A DNA stretch of 64,000 bases from Streptomyces anulatus (GTDB lineage Bacteria; Actinomycetota; Actinomycetes; Streptomycetales; Streptomycetaceae), in the NCBI RefSeq assembly GCF_000721175.1, contig NZ_JOEZ01000011.1:1-64000 (forward strand), in the 5' to 3' direction. The stretch's first letter is position 1. Every line of letters starts with the position of its first letter. The notes beneath the pieces were generated by a model. The model searched no databases. It had not been told where the DNA came from and was given only the letters and a program-made list of their open reading frames with translations. A program made the translations under genes and the position numbers. Positions 36,201-45,563 of the stretch are shown here, piece by piece.

Positions 36201-38030
36201 ATGTGCGGGATCGTCGGATACATCGGAAGGCGTGACGTCGCTCCGCTGCTGCTGGAAGGCCTGCAGCGGCTGGAGTACCGGGGGTACGACTCCGCGGGCA
36301 TCGTCATCACCGGCAAGGCCGCCGCGGGCAAGCCGGGCGCGCTGAAGATGGTCAAGGCCAAGGGCCGGGTCCGCGAGCTGGAGGCCAAGGTCCCCAAGCG
36401 GTTCGCCGGCACCACCGGCATCGCGCACACCCGCTGGGCCACCCACGGCGCGCCGAGCGACGAGAACGCCCACCCGCACCTGGACGCGGAGAACAAGGTC
36501 GCCGTCGTCCACAACGGGATCATCGACAACGCCTCCGAGCTGCGGGCCAGGCTCACCGCCGACGGGACCGTCTTCCTCTCCGAGACCGACACCGAGGTGC
36601 TGGTCCACCTGATCGCCCGCGCCCAGGCCGACACCCTGGAGGAGAAGGTCCGCGAGGCGCTGCGCCACGTCGAGGGCACCTACGGCATCGCCGTGCTGCA
36701 CGCCGACTTCAACGACCGCATCGTGGTCGCCCGCAACGGCTCCCCGGTCGTCCTCGGCATCGGCGAGAAGGAGATGTTCGTCGCCTCCGACGTCGCCGCC
36801 CTGGTCGCCCACACCCGCCAGGTCGTCACCCTGGACGACGGCGAGATGGCCACCCTGAAGGCCGACGACTTCCGTACGTACACCACGGAGGGCTCGACCA
36901 CGACGGCCACGCCGACCACCGTGGAGTGGGAGGCCGAGTCGTACGACATGGGCGGCCACGACACGTACATGCACAAGGAGATCTCCGAGCAGGCCGACGC
37001 CGTGGACCGCGTGCTGCGCGGCCGGATCGACGACCGGTTCTCCACCGTGCACCTGGGCGGCCTCAACCTGGACGCCCGCGAGGCGCGCGGGGTGCGCCGG
37101 ATCAAGATCCTCGGCTGCGGCACCTCGTACCACGCGGGCCAGATCGGCGCCCAGCTGATCGAGGAACTCGCCCGCATCCCCGCCGACGCCGAGCCGGCCT
37201 CCGAGTTCCGCTACCGCAACCCGGTCGTGGACCCCGACACCCTGTACATCGCGGTCTCCCAGTCGGGCGAGACGTACGACGTGCTGGCCGCCGTCCAGGA
37301 GCTGAAGCGCAAGGGCGCCCGGGTCCTCGGCGTGGTCAACGTGGTCGGCTCCGCGATCGCCCGGGAGGCCGACGGCGGCACGTACGTCCACGCGGGCCCG
37401 GAGGTCTGTGTGGTCTCCACCAAGTGCTTCACCAACACCGTGGTCGCCTTCGCGCTGTTCGCGCTGCACCTGGGCCGGATCCGTGACCTGTCGGTCGCGG
37501 ACGGCAAGCGGATCATCGACGGGCTGCGCCGGCTGCCGGAGCAGATCAGCGAGATCCTGGCGAACGAGGACGAGATCAAGCGGCTCGCGGCGGAGTACGC
37601 GGACGCCAAGTCGATGATGTTCATCGGCCGGGTGCGCGGCTACCCGGTGGCCCGCGAGGCCTCGCTGAAGCTGAAGGAGGTCTCGTACATCCACGCCGAG
37701 GCCTACCCGGCCTCCGAGCTGAAGCACGGCCCGCTCGCGCTGATCGAGCCCGCGATGCCGACCGTGGCGATCGTGCCGGACGACGACCTGCTGGAGAAGA
37801 ACCGCGCCGCGATGGAGGAGATCAAGGCCCGCAGCGGCCGTATCCTCGCCGTCGCCCACCAGGTGCAGGAGAAGGCCGACCACACCATCGTCGTGCCGAA
37901 GAACGAGAACGAGCTGGACCCGATCCTCATGGGCATCCCGCTCCAGCTCTTCGCGTACCACACGGCCCTCGCCATGGGCCGCGACATCGACAAGCCGCGC
38001 AACCTGGCGAAGTCCGTGACGGTCGAGTAG
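36201..38030 (+). CDS. glmS: Glutamine-fructose-6-phosphate aminotransferase
   Basis: This 609-aa enzyme makes glucosamine-6-phosphate from fructose-6-phosphate and glutamine, the entry to cell-wall amino-sugar synthesis. The mature N-terminal Cys2 (MCGIVGYIG) is the glutaminase nucleophile; GIAHTRWATHGAPSDENAHPH and HNGIIDN follow. Two SIS domains (GCGTSYHAGQIGAQL; SQSGETYDVLAAV; ARGYPVAREASLKLKEVSYIHAEAYPASELKHGPLALI pattern) bind the sugar phosphate. The end KPRNLAKSVTVE is the conserved C-tail. Start ATG 36201. No glmS ribozyme is visible in the short leader. A strong terminator follows. Confidence 0.97.
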   Translation: MCGIVGYIGRRDVAPLLLEGLQRLEYRGYDSAGIVITGKAAAGKPGALKMVKAKGRVRELEAKVPKRFAGTTGIAHTRWATHGAPSDENAHPHLDAENKVAVVHNGIIDNASELRARLTADGTVFLSETDTEVLVHLIARAQADTLEEKVREALRHVEGTYGIAVLHADFNDRIVVARNGSPVVLGIGEKEMFVASDVAALVAHTRQVVTLDDGEMATLKADDFRTYTTEGSTTTATPTTVEWEAESYDMGGHDTYMHKEISEQADAVDRVLRGRIDDRFSTVHLGGLNLDAREARGVRRIKILGCGTSYHAGQIGAQLIEELARIPADAEPASEFRYRNPVVDPDTLYIAVSQSGETYDVLAAVQELKRKGARVLGVVNVVGSAIAREADGGTYVHAGPEVCVVSTKCFTNTVVAFALFALHLGRIRDLSVADGKRIIDGLRRLPEQISEILANEDEIKRLAAEYADAKSMMFIGRVRGYPVAREASLKLKEVSYIHAEAYPASELKHGPLALIEPAMPTVAIVPDDDLLEKNRAAMEEIKARSGRILAVAHQVQEKADHTIVVPKNENELDPILMGIPLQLFAYHTALAMGRDIDKPRNLAKSVTVE

Positions 38031-38044
38031 ACGGCGGTGCGCAG

Positions 38045-38089
38045 ACGCCTGGCCCCGTACCGTCGCGAGGACGGTACGGGGCCAGGCGT
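38045..38089 (+). terminator. Terminator after glmS
   Basis: A perfect 20-bp stem (38045-38064 with 38070-38089) and a 5-nt loop begin 14 nt after the glmS stop. It also lies beyond the stop of the convergent stress-protein gene, so it may serve both. Confidence 0.92.
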
Positions 38090-38136
38090 GTGCTGCCCCA
38101 GGGCCCGCTGACGGTTCCTCAGGGATGTCGGGGCGC

Positions 38137-38658
38137 TCAGGGAATGACGATGACGGGGCGTTGCGCGCGACGGGCGAGGCGGCCGGCCACGGACCCGAAG
38201 ATCCGGCCGACGATGCCGTGCGTGGAGCCCACGACGATGGCGTCGGCGGCGTACTCCCGGCCGACCTCCTCCAGCTCGTGGCAGATGTCGCCGCCTCGCT
38301 CGACGAGCACCCAGGGCACCTCGGAGAGGTAGTCCGCGCAGGCCAGTTCCAGGCCGAGGACTTCGGTGCGGTGATCGGGGACGTCGACGAAGACGGGGGG
38401 CTCGCAGCCCGCCCAGACCGTGGTCGGCAGCCGGTTGGCGACGTGGACGATGATCAGACCGGAGCCCGAGCGTCCGGCCATGCCGATGGCGTAGGCGAGC
38501 GCCCGCTCACTGGACGTGGAGCCGTCGAAACCGACCACCACTCCGTGCCGGAAGGCGGGATCGCACGCAGGGCGTGCTTCTTCGACCGTCCGCGGCTCCG
38601 ACGCGGGGTCGGCTACCGGCTTGCGGTCTTTGGGTTCAGGGATTTCGTGACCGGCCAT
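38137..38658 (-). CDS. Universal stress protein (UspA family)
   Basis: The 173-aa protein has one Usp domain after a ~35-residue polar N-terminus: VVVGFDGSTSSERALAYAIGMA, LIIVHVANRLP and the ATP-binding end AADAIVVGSTHGIVGRIFGSVAGRLARRAQRPVIVIP with the G-x2-G-x9-G-[ST]-like pattern. Usually cytoplasmic and induced by stress. Convergent with glmS. Start at 38658. Confidence 0.9.
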   Translation of the reverse strand: MAGHEIPEPKDRKPVADPASEPRTVEEARPACDPAFRHGVVVGFDGSTSSERALAYAIGMAGRSGSGLIIVHVANRLPTTVWAGCEPPVFVDVPDHRTEVLGLELACADYLSEVPWVLVERGGDICHELEEVGREYAADAIVVGSTHGIVGRIFGSVAGRLARRAQRPVIVIP

Positions 38659-39687
38659 CGGTGTCTCGGCGAAGAGAGTCCTCGTGAGGAGGGAACGGTT
38701 TCGAGAGGTGCATCAGCTGGTGGTGAAGCTCTGTCCGGGAATCATCTTCCCAAGCCCATACCCCCAAGGGTACGGCGTCACTCCTCCACCGCCCAGACCC
38801 CCGCAAAAGCGTGCGCGACGCTGGAGGGAGCATGCCCGAGCCTGTCCGGGATGGCAATGCCGGTTGTGCCGTACACGGGCCTCGGAGGGGTCGAACACCG
38901 TCGGTCGTCCTGTTTTTGGCGACGGCCCGCGACCGCCCGGCGCACCCGCCGGTGACGCCCGCACCCGGTCTCCGTTGGCCACGCCGTCACCGGGCCCGCA
39001 CCCCGGGGAGTGACACCGCGCGGAGCCCCGCGCGACCCTCGTCCGGGAGGAGCCCGGCGGCGGCGACGGGAACGGCGGGCGGCCCGGTCCGGCGGGCCGT
39101 CGCCGACCGCCCGCCCGAACCTGCGGTTCTCGTGCTCCACGGCGTACCGGTCGGTGCTGCGGCCCCGCTTCGTCCTCGGCCTCGCCCGTGCCACGACGGC
39201 CCGCCGCAGCTTCCCGCGGCAGTCCGAGCACACCGTGGTTCACGGGGGTCGAGGGAGCGCGCCGGTGCGGTTGCCATGAGGCGGTTGTGCGCCCGGCGTG
39301 ACCGGATACAGCACACACAACCGATAGTTTTCAGCCAACTTCGCCTGGGCGCCGATCCTTTCACCGGATGGCCGGACACCCCACCGCCCACCAGGCAGGA
39401 ACGGACCGCGCGGTACGCTTTCACCCGACGCGGACGGGCCACGTTGTCGAAGGGCACTTCCCTGTGCGCTTCGCGAGTGAAACGCTTCGTGATCGAACGC
39501 TTCACGCCACGTTTCCTTATCGACATTGAGCTGGTGGGGGAAGGTGTCACGGCGGGACCACGCGACGCAGTAGATTCGATCTTGGAAATCGGAGACTGGG
39601 GACACGTGCGACACCGAGGGGAAACGTGCAGGAGCGACAGGCCCGTAAGGACCAGGGAGACGCGAACACCGAGGGGGGCTTAGCGTC
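38659..39687. other. 1-kb leader region upstream of adpA without a confident gene
   Basis: Frames exist on both strands but most are GC shadows. The best is a plus frame at about 39010-39279 (GTG start, Arg-rich, PNLRFSCSTAYRSVLRP) with G/C-ending codons over its second half; I do not recognise it. The remainder is AT-richer than the flanks near 39300-39400 and contains iterated CGCTTC motifs. Known adpA genes have long upstream regulatory regions, so most of this is probably promoter and 5' leader. Confidence 0.5.
39467..39503. promoter_or_regulatory. Three CGCTTC iterons upstream of adpA
   Basis: CGCTTC occurs at 39467-39472, 39483-39488 and 39498-39503, spaced 16 and 15 bp, so on about the same face of the helix 1.5 turns apart. 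The last two lie in an imperfect palindrome, GTGAAACGCTTC...GAACGCTTCAC. They are ~185-220 bp before the adpA start. Possible regulator binding site. Confidence 0.4.
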
Positions 39688-40905
39688 ATGAGCCAGGACT
39701 CCGCCGCCGCGACGGAGGCCGCACGCAAGCTGACCGGGCGGCGACGCCGGGAAGTCGTTGCCGTGCTGCTGTTCAGCGGCGGCCCTATCTTCGAGAGCTC
39801 CATCCCGCTCTCCGTTTTCGGAATCGACCGGCAGGACGCGGGAGTTCCCCGCTACCGCCTGCTGGTCTGCGGCGGCGAGGAAGGACCGTTGCGCACCACC
39901 GGTGGGCTCGAACTCACCGCGCCGTACGGCCTGGAGGCGATCAGCAGAGCCGGCACCGTGGTGGTGCCCGCCTGGCGGTCGATCACCTCGCCGCCGCCCG
40001 CCGAGGCACTGGACGCGCTGCGGCGCGCCCACGAGGAGGGCGCCCGCATCGTCGGTCTGTGCACGGGAGCCTTCGTGCTCGCGGCCGCCGGCCTGCTGGA
40101 CGGCCGGCCGGCCACCACGCACTGGATGTACGCACCGACGCTGGCCAAGCGCTATCCGTCGGTGCACGTCGATCCGCGCGAGCTGTTCGTGGACGACGGT
40201 GATGTGCTCACCTCCGCCGGCACGGCCGCCGGGATCGATCTCTGCCTCCATATAGTCCGCACCGACCACGGCACGGAAGCCGCCGGGGCACTCGCCCGCC
40301 GGCTCGTCGTGCCGCCGCGGCGCAGTGGCGGGCAGGAGCGCTACCTGGACAGGTCTTTACCGGAGGAGATCGGGTCCGACCCGCTCGCCGAGGTCGTGGC
40401 CTGGGCCCTGGAGCATCTGCACGAGCAGTTCGACGTGGAGACGCTCGCCGCGCGCGCCTACATGAGCAGACGGACCTTCGACCGCAGGTTCCGTTCGCTC
40501 ACCGGCAGCGCACCGCTGCAGTGGCTGATCACCCAGCGGGTGCTGCAGGCGCAGCGGCTGCTGGAGACCTCCGACTACTCGGTCGACGAGGTCGCCGGCC
40601 GCTGCGGCTTCCGCTCCCCGGTCGCGCTGCGCGGGCACTTCCGCCGCCAGCTCGGCTCCTCCCCCGCCGCGTACCGGGCCGCCTATCGGGCCCGTCGTCC
40701 GCAGGGGGTGGCGGAGAGTGCCTCGACGGTGGTCGAGACGATGGTGCCCAGCCAGGGGCCGCCGTCCGGACGCCGGGGCTCGCCCGTGCCCTCCGCACCC
40801 GTCGCCGTGGCGGCGTCGGTGGGACCCGGGGAGCACTCCCTGCCGGGTCCTGACGCGTACGTTCCCGGGCGCCCGGCCCTGCCGGGACAGCGGAGTGCCC
40901 CGTAG
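39688..40905 (+). CDS. adpA: AdpA, central AraC-family regulator of development
   Basis: The 405-aa protein matches AdpA. Residues ~22-190 form a DJ-1/PfpI (GATase1-like) domain ([43 protein letters not shown]); residues ~235-330 form an AraC double HTH ([50 protein letters not shown]). AdpA activates genes for differentiation, secreted enzymes and antibiotics, in S. griseus under A-factor control. Codon 224 (40357-40359) is TTA, so translation should need the bldA tRNA. The C-terminal ~70 residues are Pro/Gly/Ser-rich. Followed by orn after 10 nt, as in other streptomycetes. Confidence 0.96.
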   Translation: MSQDSAAATEAARKLTGRRRREVVAVLLFSGGPIFESSIPLSVFGIDRQDAGVPRYRLLVCGGEEGPLRTTGGLELTAPYGLEAISRAGTVVVPAWRSITSPPPAEALDALRRAHEEGARIVGLCTGAFVLAAAGLLDGRPATTHWMYAPTLAKRYPSVHVDPRELFVDDGDVLTSAGTAAGIDLCLHIVRTDHGTEAAGALARRLVVPPRRSGGQERYLDRSLPEEIGSDPLAEVVAWALEHLHEQFDVETLAARAYMSRRTFDRRFRSLTGSAPLQWLITQRVLQAQRLLETSDYSVDEVAGRCGFRSPVALRGHFRRQLGSSPAAYRAAYRARRPQGVAESASTVVETMVPSQGPPSGRRGSPVPSAPVAVAASVGPGEHSLPGPDAYVPGRPALPGQRSAP

Positions 40906-40915
40906 GGTGGGGCGC

Positions 40916-41521
40916 ATGAACGACCGCATGGTGTGGATCGACTGCGAGATGACCGGGCTCTCGTTGACGGACGACGCACTCATCGAGGTGGCCGCCCTGG
41001 TCACCGACTCGGAGCTGAACGTGCTCGGCGAAGGGGTGGACATCGTGATCCGCCCGCCGGACGCGGCCCTGGAGACCATGCCCGAGGTGGTGCGGCAGAT
41101 GCACACCGCCTCGGGCCTCCTCGACGAGCTGGCCGGGGGCACCACCCTGGCGGACGCCGAGGAGCGGGTCCTGGACTACGTCCGTGAGCACGTGAAGGAG
41201 CCCGGCAAGGCCCCGCTCTGCGGAAACTCGGTCGGCACCGACCGCGGGTTCCTGGCCCGGGACATGCGGGATCTGGAGGGCTACCTCCACTACCGGATCG
41301 TTGACGTGTCCTCGGTCAAGGAGCTGGCCCGGCGCTGGTATCCCCGGGCGTACTTCAACAGCCCGGCCAAGAACGGCAACCACCGGGCGCTGGCGGACAT
41401 CCGCGACTCCATCACGGAGCTCCGCTTCTACCGGGAAGCGGTCTTCGTGCCGCAGCCCGGCCCGGACTCCGAGCGCGCCAAGGAGATCGCGGCGCGTCTG
41501 GCGGCCCCGGCCGCACCGTAG
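40916..41521 (+). CDS. orn: Oligoribonuclease
   Basis: The 201-aa DEDDh exonuclease degrades 2-5-nt RNAs, including linear c-di-GMP product pGpG. Motifs: [13 protein letters not shown] (Asp9, Glu11), [14 protein letters not shown] (Asp), and [18 protein letters not shown] (His, Asp). Family length. ATG 40916, 10 nt after adpA; probably partly co-transcribed with it. A hairpin (41534-41555) follows the stop. Confidence 0.96.
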   Translation: MNDRMVWIDCEMTGLSLTDDALIEVAALVTDSELNVLGEGVDIVIRPPDAALETMPEVVRQMHTASGLLDELAGGTTLADAEERVLDYVREHVKEPGKAPLCGNSVGTDRGFLARDMRDLEGYLHYRIVDVSSVKELARRWYPRAYFNSPAKNGNHRALADIRDSITELRFYREAVFVPQPGPDSERAKEIAARLAAPAAP

Positions 41522-41533
41522 GAACCCGCTGGT

Positions 41534-41555
41534 CACGGGCGCGGAAGCGCCCGTG
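41534..41555 (+). terminator. Hairpin after orn
   Basis: A 9-bp stem CACGGGCGC / GCGCCCGTG with loop GGAA, 12 nt after the orn stop. A second weaker hairpin follows at 41562-41576. Confidence 0.65.
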
Positions 41556-41615
41556 GACCGGCCCCGGGAAACGGGGGCGCGAGCACCCTCCCGGACCCTG
41601 TACACTTTTTCTCGG

Positions 41616-41633
41616 CCGGTCGGAAACGACCGG
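41616..41633 (+). other. GNRA-loop hairpin in the tRNA-His leader
   Basis: CCGGTCG-GAAA-CGACCGG lies just upstream of the tRNA, about 10 nt after a possible -10 element TACACT (41601-41606). It may help RNase P or leader processing. Confidence 0.4.
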
Positions 41634-41641
41634 GCGACATG

Positions 41642-41715
41642 GTGGGTATAGCTCAGCTGGCAGAGCACCTGGTTGTGGTCCAGGATGTCGCGGGTTCAAG
41701 TCCCGTTACTCACCC
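41642..41715 (+). tRNA. tRNA-His (anticodon GTG)
   Basis: Cloverleaf: acceptor GTGGGTA pairs with TACTCAC; D-arm around AGCTCAGCTGGCAGAGC; anticodon stem CCTGG/CCAGG with loop TTGTGGT; T-arm with GGTTCAAGTCC. The extra 5' G (41642) opposite C73 is the mark of tRNA-His. CCA is not encoded. A UUCG-loop terminator follows at once. Confidence 0.97.
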
Positions 41716-41720
41716 TGAAA

Positions 41721-41754
41721 GAGGGGCCCCGGTCTTCGGACCGGGGCCCCTCTG
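41721..41754 (+). terminator. Terminator after tRNA-His
   Basis: A perfect 15-bp stem (41721-41735 with 41740-41754) with the very stable loop TTCG, 6 nt after the tRNA. Confidence 0.92.
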
Positions 41755-41909
41755 CTTGCCGTGCGGCCGTGTGCTGCTCAGCCGGTCAGCCGGTCAGCCG
41801 GTCAGAACGTGACGTCGGAGCAGAACCGTAGTGGCCGGTGACCGTCTTCTCCACGGCCCTGGCGAGGAATATGTGACCTGGGAGGTGTCCCAGATCACCG
41901 ACCAGATGC

Positions 41910-43049
41910 TCAGCTGACCCGGAGACCGACCGCCAGCGTCAGTTCAAGGACCCGGTGTGGCGATGCGAGATCCGGAAACAGCTCCCGTAGCTGCGACATC
42001 CGGTACCGGACTGTCTGCGGATGGACGAACAGTGCCGCCGCCACCTCGTCTCGCCTGCCCTGGTGCAGCAGCCACGCCCGCAACGTCTCCTCCAGCCGCT
42101 GTGCGGTTGCGACAGGCAAGGTCTGCAACGGTGCGAGGGCTCGGGCGCGCAGGTCTTCGAGCGCGTCCACGTCGGCGCTCAGCACCAGCTCGGGCAGGTG
42201 GTCCTCGGTGTCGCGAATATCGGAGGAGAGGGAGCGCGCGCGTACGGCCCGTGCGTACGAGGCGGACGCACGCGTCCATGGCCGGGCCGGGCCGACCACG
42301 GCGGTGCGGTCGGTCAGCTGCCGCAGGAGACGTGATCGGTCGGCATCGGGGACGAGCAGCACACCGGTGGCATCCGGCAGATCGTCGAGGACGAGGGTGC
42401 TCGGGTCGAGCACGCGGTAGGCGGGTCGGGCCTGGGCGGCGGGCAGCAGGACCGCGGTCAGCGTAACCGGAGGCTGCCACCCGGCCCGTTGGCCGGAGGC
42501 CAGCAGCACGTCCGGGCTCGCCCCGGCGAGGAGGTCGCGGGCCAGGTGTTCCAGGTGGCGCTCGTGGGCCCTGCCCCGGGCGGCCAGTTCGTCGGCGTGG
42601 CCCGCGGCGCTCGCGGCGGAGAGCTCGTCGATGTAGGCGAAGGTCAGCTCGGCGAACTTGGCGACCTCGGCGGCGGGCAGACCCGCGGGTACGGCACCCG
42701 CTGCCAGGCATCGCCAGGCCACTCGGGCGCCGACGCGGTAGGCGCTGAGCAGGGCGTCCATCGAACGGCCGTCGCGCACCTCGCCGCGGCCCAGCTCGTA
42801 GGCTGCGTCACCGGCGTCGCCGCCTGTGGCTTTCCCGCTCGCGAGGTCCAGGTAGTGCCCCAGGGCGGTCCGGACGGATCGGCGGATGGTGCCGCCCATG
42901 CGGCCCGAAAGGGCATTGGCGTAGGAAGGGACCTCGTCGATGATCGCCTGGACGACCTCGTCGGCGGTGGTCTTCAGCGCCGCCCGGAGTGCGGTGACCG
43001 TCGTCTCGTCCAGGGCCAGTTCGCTGGCCCTCCGGATTGCATGGCTCAC
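41910..43049 (-). CDS. PucR/CdaR-type transcriptional regulator
   Basis: The 379-aa protein has a helical N-terminal half (including LLSAYRVGARVAWRCL) and a C-terminal PucR HTH (residues ~318-375: TLRAWLLHQGRRDEVAAALFVHPQTVRYRMSQLRELFPDLASPHRVLELTLAV). It is divergent from a ferredoxin reductase/acyl desaturase pair and likely controls it, perhaps in response to a fatty acid signal. Start at 43049; the intergenic region holds two palindromes. Confidence 0.88.
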   Translation of the reverse strand: MSHAIRRASELALDETTVTALRAALKTTADEVVQAIIDEVPSYANALSGRMGGTIRRSVRTALGHYLDLASGKATGGDAGDAAYELGRGEVRDGRSMDALLSAYRVGARVAWRCLAAGAVPAGLPAAEVAKFAELTFAYIDELSAASAAGHADELAARGRAHERHLEHLARDLLAGASPDVLLASGQRAGWQPPVTLTAVLLPAAQARPAYRVLDPSTLVLDDLPDATGVLLVPDADRSRLLRQLTDRTAVVGPARPWTRASASYARAVRARSLSSDIRDTEDHLPELVLSADVDALEDLRARALAPLQTLPVATAQRLEETLRAWLLHQGRRDEVAAALFVHPQTVRYRMSQLRELFPDLASPHRVLELTLAVGLRVS

Positions 43050-43053
43050 GTTT

Positions 43054-43104
43054 TGTTCCCTGCGAACAATTCAGCCGACCAGATTTACGTCCTGCGGTCA
43101 GGAC
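43054..43104. promoter_or_regulatory. Two palindromes in the regulator/desaturase divergent promoter
   Basis: TTGTTC-CCTGC-GAACAA (43054-43070) lies a few nt upstream of the regulator start, and GTCCTG-CGGT-CAGGAC (43089-43104) lies midway, flanked by two TTTACG copies. One or both are candidate operators for the PucR-type regulator. Confidence 0.5.
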
Positions 43105-43135
43105 TTTACGCCTTGAGGCGCAGCAAGCTGGGGTC

Positions 43136-44191
43136 ATGACGAGTGCAGCCCTCCGCAGTAGGGCGTGGAAACTGCTGGAGATGGTCACGACGCCGCTGCT
43201 GCCGTCGGACTACCTCGACCTGGTCAGCCCGCTGCGTGCGGGCGCCGACCTGTGTGGGCGCATCGAGGCCGTGCACCCCGAGACGGGTGACGCCGCGACT
43301 GTCGTGATCAGGCCGGGACGGGGCTGGCGCGGCCACACAGCAGGTCAGTACGTGCGGATCGGGGTCGACGTCGACGGGGTGCGCCTGTGGCGTGCCTACT
43401 CCCTCACCTCGCCGGCAGACCGCCAGGACGGCCGCGTCACGATCACCGTGAAGGCGATCCCGGGCGGCAAGGTCAGCAACCACCTGGTCCGCAGGGCGAA
43501 ACCGGGCACGCTGATCCAGCTCGACCAGCCGACCGGTGACTTCGTGCTGCCGCGGGCCAAGCCCGCCAAGGTGCTCTACCTGACGGCCGGCAGCGGCATC
43601 ACGCCAGTGATGGGCATGCTGCGCGACACCGAGTTCGACGACGTCGTCATGGTCCACTGCGCGCCACAGCCGAAGGACGTGATCTTCCGCGACGAACTGC
43701 ACGACCTGGTCGCGGACAAGAAGCTCCGGCTCACCGAGGTGCACACCGACACGGACGGCATGCTCGACATCGCCCGCCTCGGCGAACTCGTGCCTGACTG
43801 GGCCGAGCGCGAGACCTGGGCCTGCGGGCCCGCGGGCCTGCTCGACGCCGCCGAAGAGCACTGGACCGAGCACGGCGTCCAGGAGCGCCTGCACACCGAA
43901 CGCTTCCGCGCCGGCATCGTCGTCGCCGGCGACGGCGGCGAGGTCACGTTCAGCGTCACCGGCAGGACCGTCGACGCGGACGGCGCCACGCCGTTGCTGG
44001 ACATCGGCGAGGAGGCCGGCGTGCTCATGCCCTCCGGGTGCCGCATGGGCATCTGCTTCGGCTGCGTCACGCCGCTCAAGGCGGGCGCCGTCCGCGACCT
44101 GCGCACCGGCGAGATCACCGAGGCCGAGCCGGGCGTCCTCATCCAGACCTGCGTGTCCGCCGCGGCGGGCCCCTGCGACATCGAACGGTAG
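43136..44191 (+). CDS. Ferredoxin reductase with C-terminal 2Fe-2S domain, electron donor of the desaturase
   Basis: The 351-aa protein passes electrons from NAD(P)H through FAD to a built-in 2Fe-2S ferredoxin. FAD-binding: RLWRAYSLTSPAD; NAD(P)H-binding: LYLTAGSGITPVMGML and WACGPAGLLDAAE. The C-terminal 2Fe-2S motif is CRMGICFGC...TCVS (C-x4-C-x2-C-x~30-C). It resembles Mycobacterium tuberculosis Rv3230c, the partner of desaturase DesA3. ATG 43136. The desaturase follows after 7 nt. Confidence 0.92.
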   Translation: MTSAALRSRAWKLLEMVTTPLLPSDYLDLVSPLRAGADLCGRIEAVHPETGDAATVVIRPGRGWRGHTAGQYVRIGVDVDGVRLWRAYSLTSPADRQDGRVTITVKAIPGGKVSNHLVRRAKPGTLIQLDQPTGDFVLPRAKPAKVLYLTAGSGITPVMGMLRDTEFDDVVMVHCAPQPKDVIFRDELHDLVADKKLRLTEVHTDTDGMLDIARLGELVPDWAERETWACGPAGLLDAAEEHWTEHGVQERLHTERFRAGIVVAGDGGEVTFSVTGRTVDADGATPLLDIGEEAGVLMPSGCRMGICFGCVTPLKAGAVRDLRTGEITEAEPGVLIQTCVSAAAGPCDIER

Positions 44192-44198
44192 GAGCACC

Positions 44199-45317
44199 TT
44201 GACCGCCATCGACCCCACCGCCCACCTGACCACGGAGCAGATCGAGGAGCTGGGCCGCGAGCTGGACGCGATCCGCGACGAGGTGATCGCCGGCCGCGGC
44301 GAGAAGGACGCCGCCTACATCCGTAAGGTCATCTCGGCGCAGCGCAAGCTCGAGCTGGTCAGCCGGGGCGTGCTGTTGTTCTCGATCTTCCCGCCCGCGT
44401 GGCTGCTCGGCACCGCCGGGCTGTCCGTGGCGAAGATCATGGACAACATGGAGATCGGCCACAACGTCCTGCACGGCCAGTGGGACTGGATGCGGGACCC
44501 GAAGATCCACTCCACCACCTGGGAGTGGGATCACGTCTCGCCGTCCGACCAGTGGAAGCACTCGCACAACGAGCTGCACCACACGTACACCAACGTGATC
44601 GGCAAGGACAACGACCTCGGCTACGGCATCATGCGCGTCGACGAGGACCAGAAGTGGCACCCCTTCCACCTCGGCCAGCCGCTGTGGAACTTCCTCAACG
44701 CCTGCTTCTTCGAGTACGGCATCGCGGCGTACGACCTGGAGCTCGGCAAGAACCTCGACAAGCGCCGCCGCAAGGACCCGGAGTTCCGCGCGCGGGCCAG
44801 GGCCGTGGGCCGCAAGATCCGCAAGCAGGTGCTCAAGGACTACGTGATCCATCCGGCGCTGTCGGGCCCGTCGTTCCTCACCACGCTCGCCGCCACGTTC
44901 ACCGCGAACCTGGTCCGCAACATCTGGACCCATTCGGTGATCATGTGCGGGCACTTCCCCGAGGGCGTACAGGTCTTCGAGCGCCGGTCGATCAAGGGTG
45001 AGACGCGCGGCCAGTGGTACCTGCGCCAGATGATGGGCTCGGCGAACATCAGCGGCAGCAAGGCCATGCACTTCATGACCGGCAACCTGTCGCACCAGAT
45101 CGAGCACCACCTGTTCCCGGACCTGCCGAGCAACCGGTACGCCGAGGTCGCGGTGAAGGTGCGCGCCCTGTTCGAGAAGTACGAGCTGGAGTACGTCACC
45201 GGCCCGCTGCCCAAGCAGGTGTTCTCCGCGTGGCACAAGGTCTTCCGGCTCGCGCTGCCGAACAAGAAGTCCAAGGTCGAAACGCCGGACCACGGGCAGG
45301 AGCTCGTCGCCGCCTGA
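44199..45317 (+). CDS. Membrane acyl-CoA/fatty acid desaturase (DesA3 type)
   Basis: The 372-aa di-iron desaturase introduces a double bond into a fatty acyl chain. The three His boxes are GHNVLHGQW (H-x4-H type), KHSHNELHHTYTN (HxxHH) and LSHQIEHHLFP (HxxHH). Hydrophobic stretches GVLLFSIFPPAWLLGTAGL and FLTTLAATFTANLV could be membrane helices. Start TTG 44199 with GGAG 5 nt before; ATG codons are too far inside. With the reductase it forms a complete redox pair. Confidence 0.93.
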   Translation: MTAIDPTAHLTTEQIEELGRELDAIRDEVIAGRGEKDAAYIRKVISAQRKLELVSRGVLLFSIFPPAWLLGTAGLSVAKIMDNMEIGHNVLHGQWDWMRDPKIHSTTWEWDHVSPSDQWKHSHNELHHTYTNVIGKDNDLGYGIMRVDEDQKWHPFHLGQPLWNFLNACFFEYGIAAYDLELGKNLDKRRRKDPEFRARARAVGRKIRKQVLKDYVIHPALSGPSFLTTLAATFTANLVRNIWTHSVIMCGHFPEGVQVFERRSIKGETRGQWYLRQMMGSANISGSKAMHFMTGNLSHQIEHHLFPDLPSNRYAEVAVKVRALFEKYELEYVTGPLPKQVFSAWHKVFRLALPNKKSKVETPDHGQELVAA

Positions 45318-45563
45318 ACCCCGGTACCGGTTCAGATCTCCCGGCCGTACCGACGGCGCCGCCCGGACCGGTGAGACCCGATGCGGACGGTGGGCGGCCG
45401 CGACGTCAGACCGTACGACCGGGGCCAGGGGCAAACCGGCAGGCCCACCGTGTGATGTGTGTGGTGCGTCACGCGTTCGCCGTACGCCGCGAGCACGGGC
45501 CGTCGGAACCGAGGAGCGTGAAGAGAGCTCGTGAATCCGGAGGGCCCGCCACCGCCGGCACGG

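Noticed and set aside
36120..37961. A 613-aa open frame antisense to glmS
   Set aside because: Shadow of glmS codon bias; His/Asp/Gly/Val-rich without motifs.
39010..39279. Arg-rich 89-aa plus-strand frame in the adpA leader
   Set aside because: Codon bias is suggestive in the second half, but there is no recognised family and it lies in a known long regulatory region; kept only as a possibility in the gap entry.
39300..39345. Possible A-factor receptor (ArpA-type) site upstream of adpA
   Set aside because: The sequence is AT-richer than the surroundings but I cannot find a convincing palindrome of the known type.
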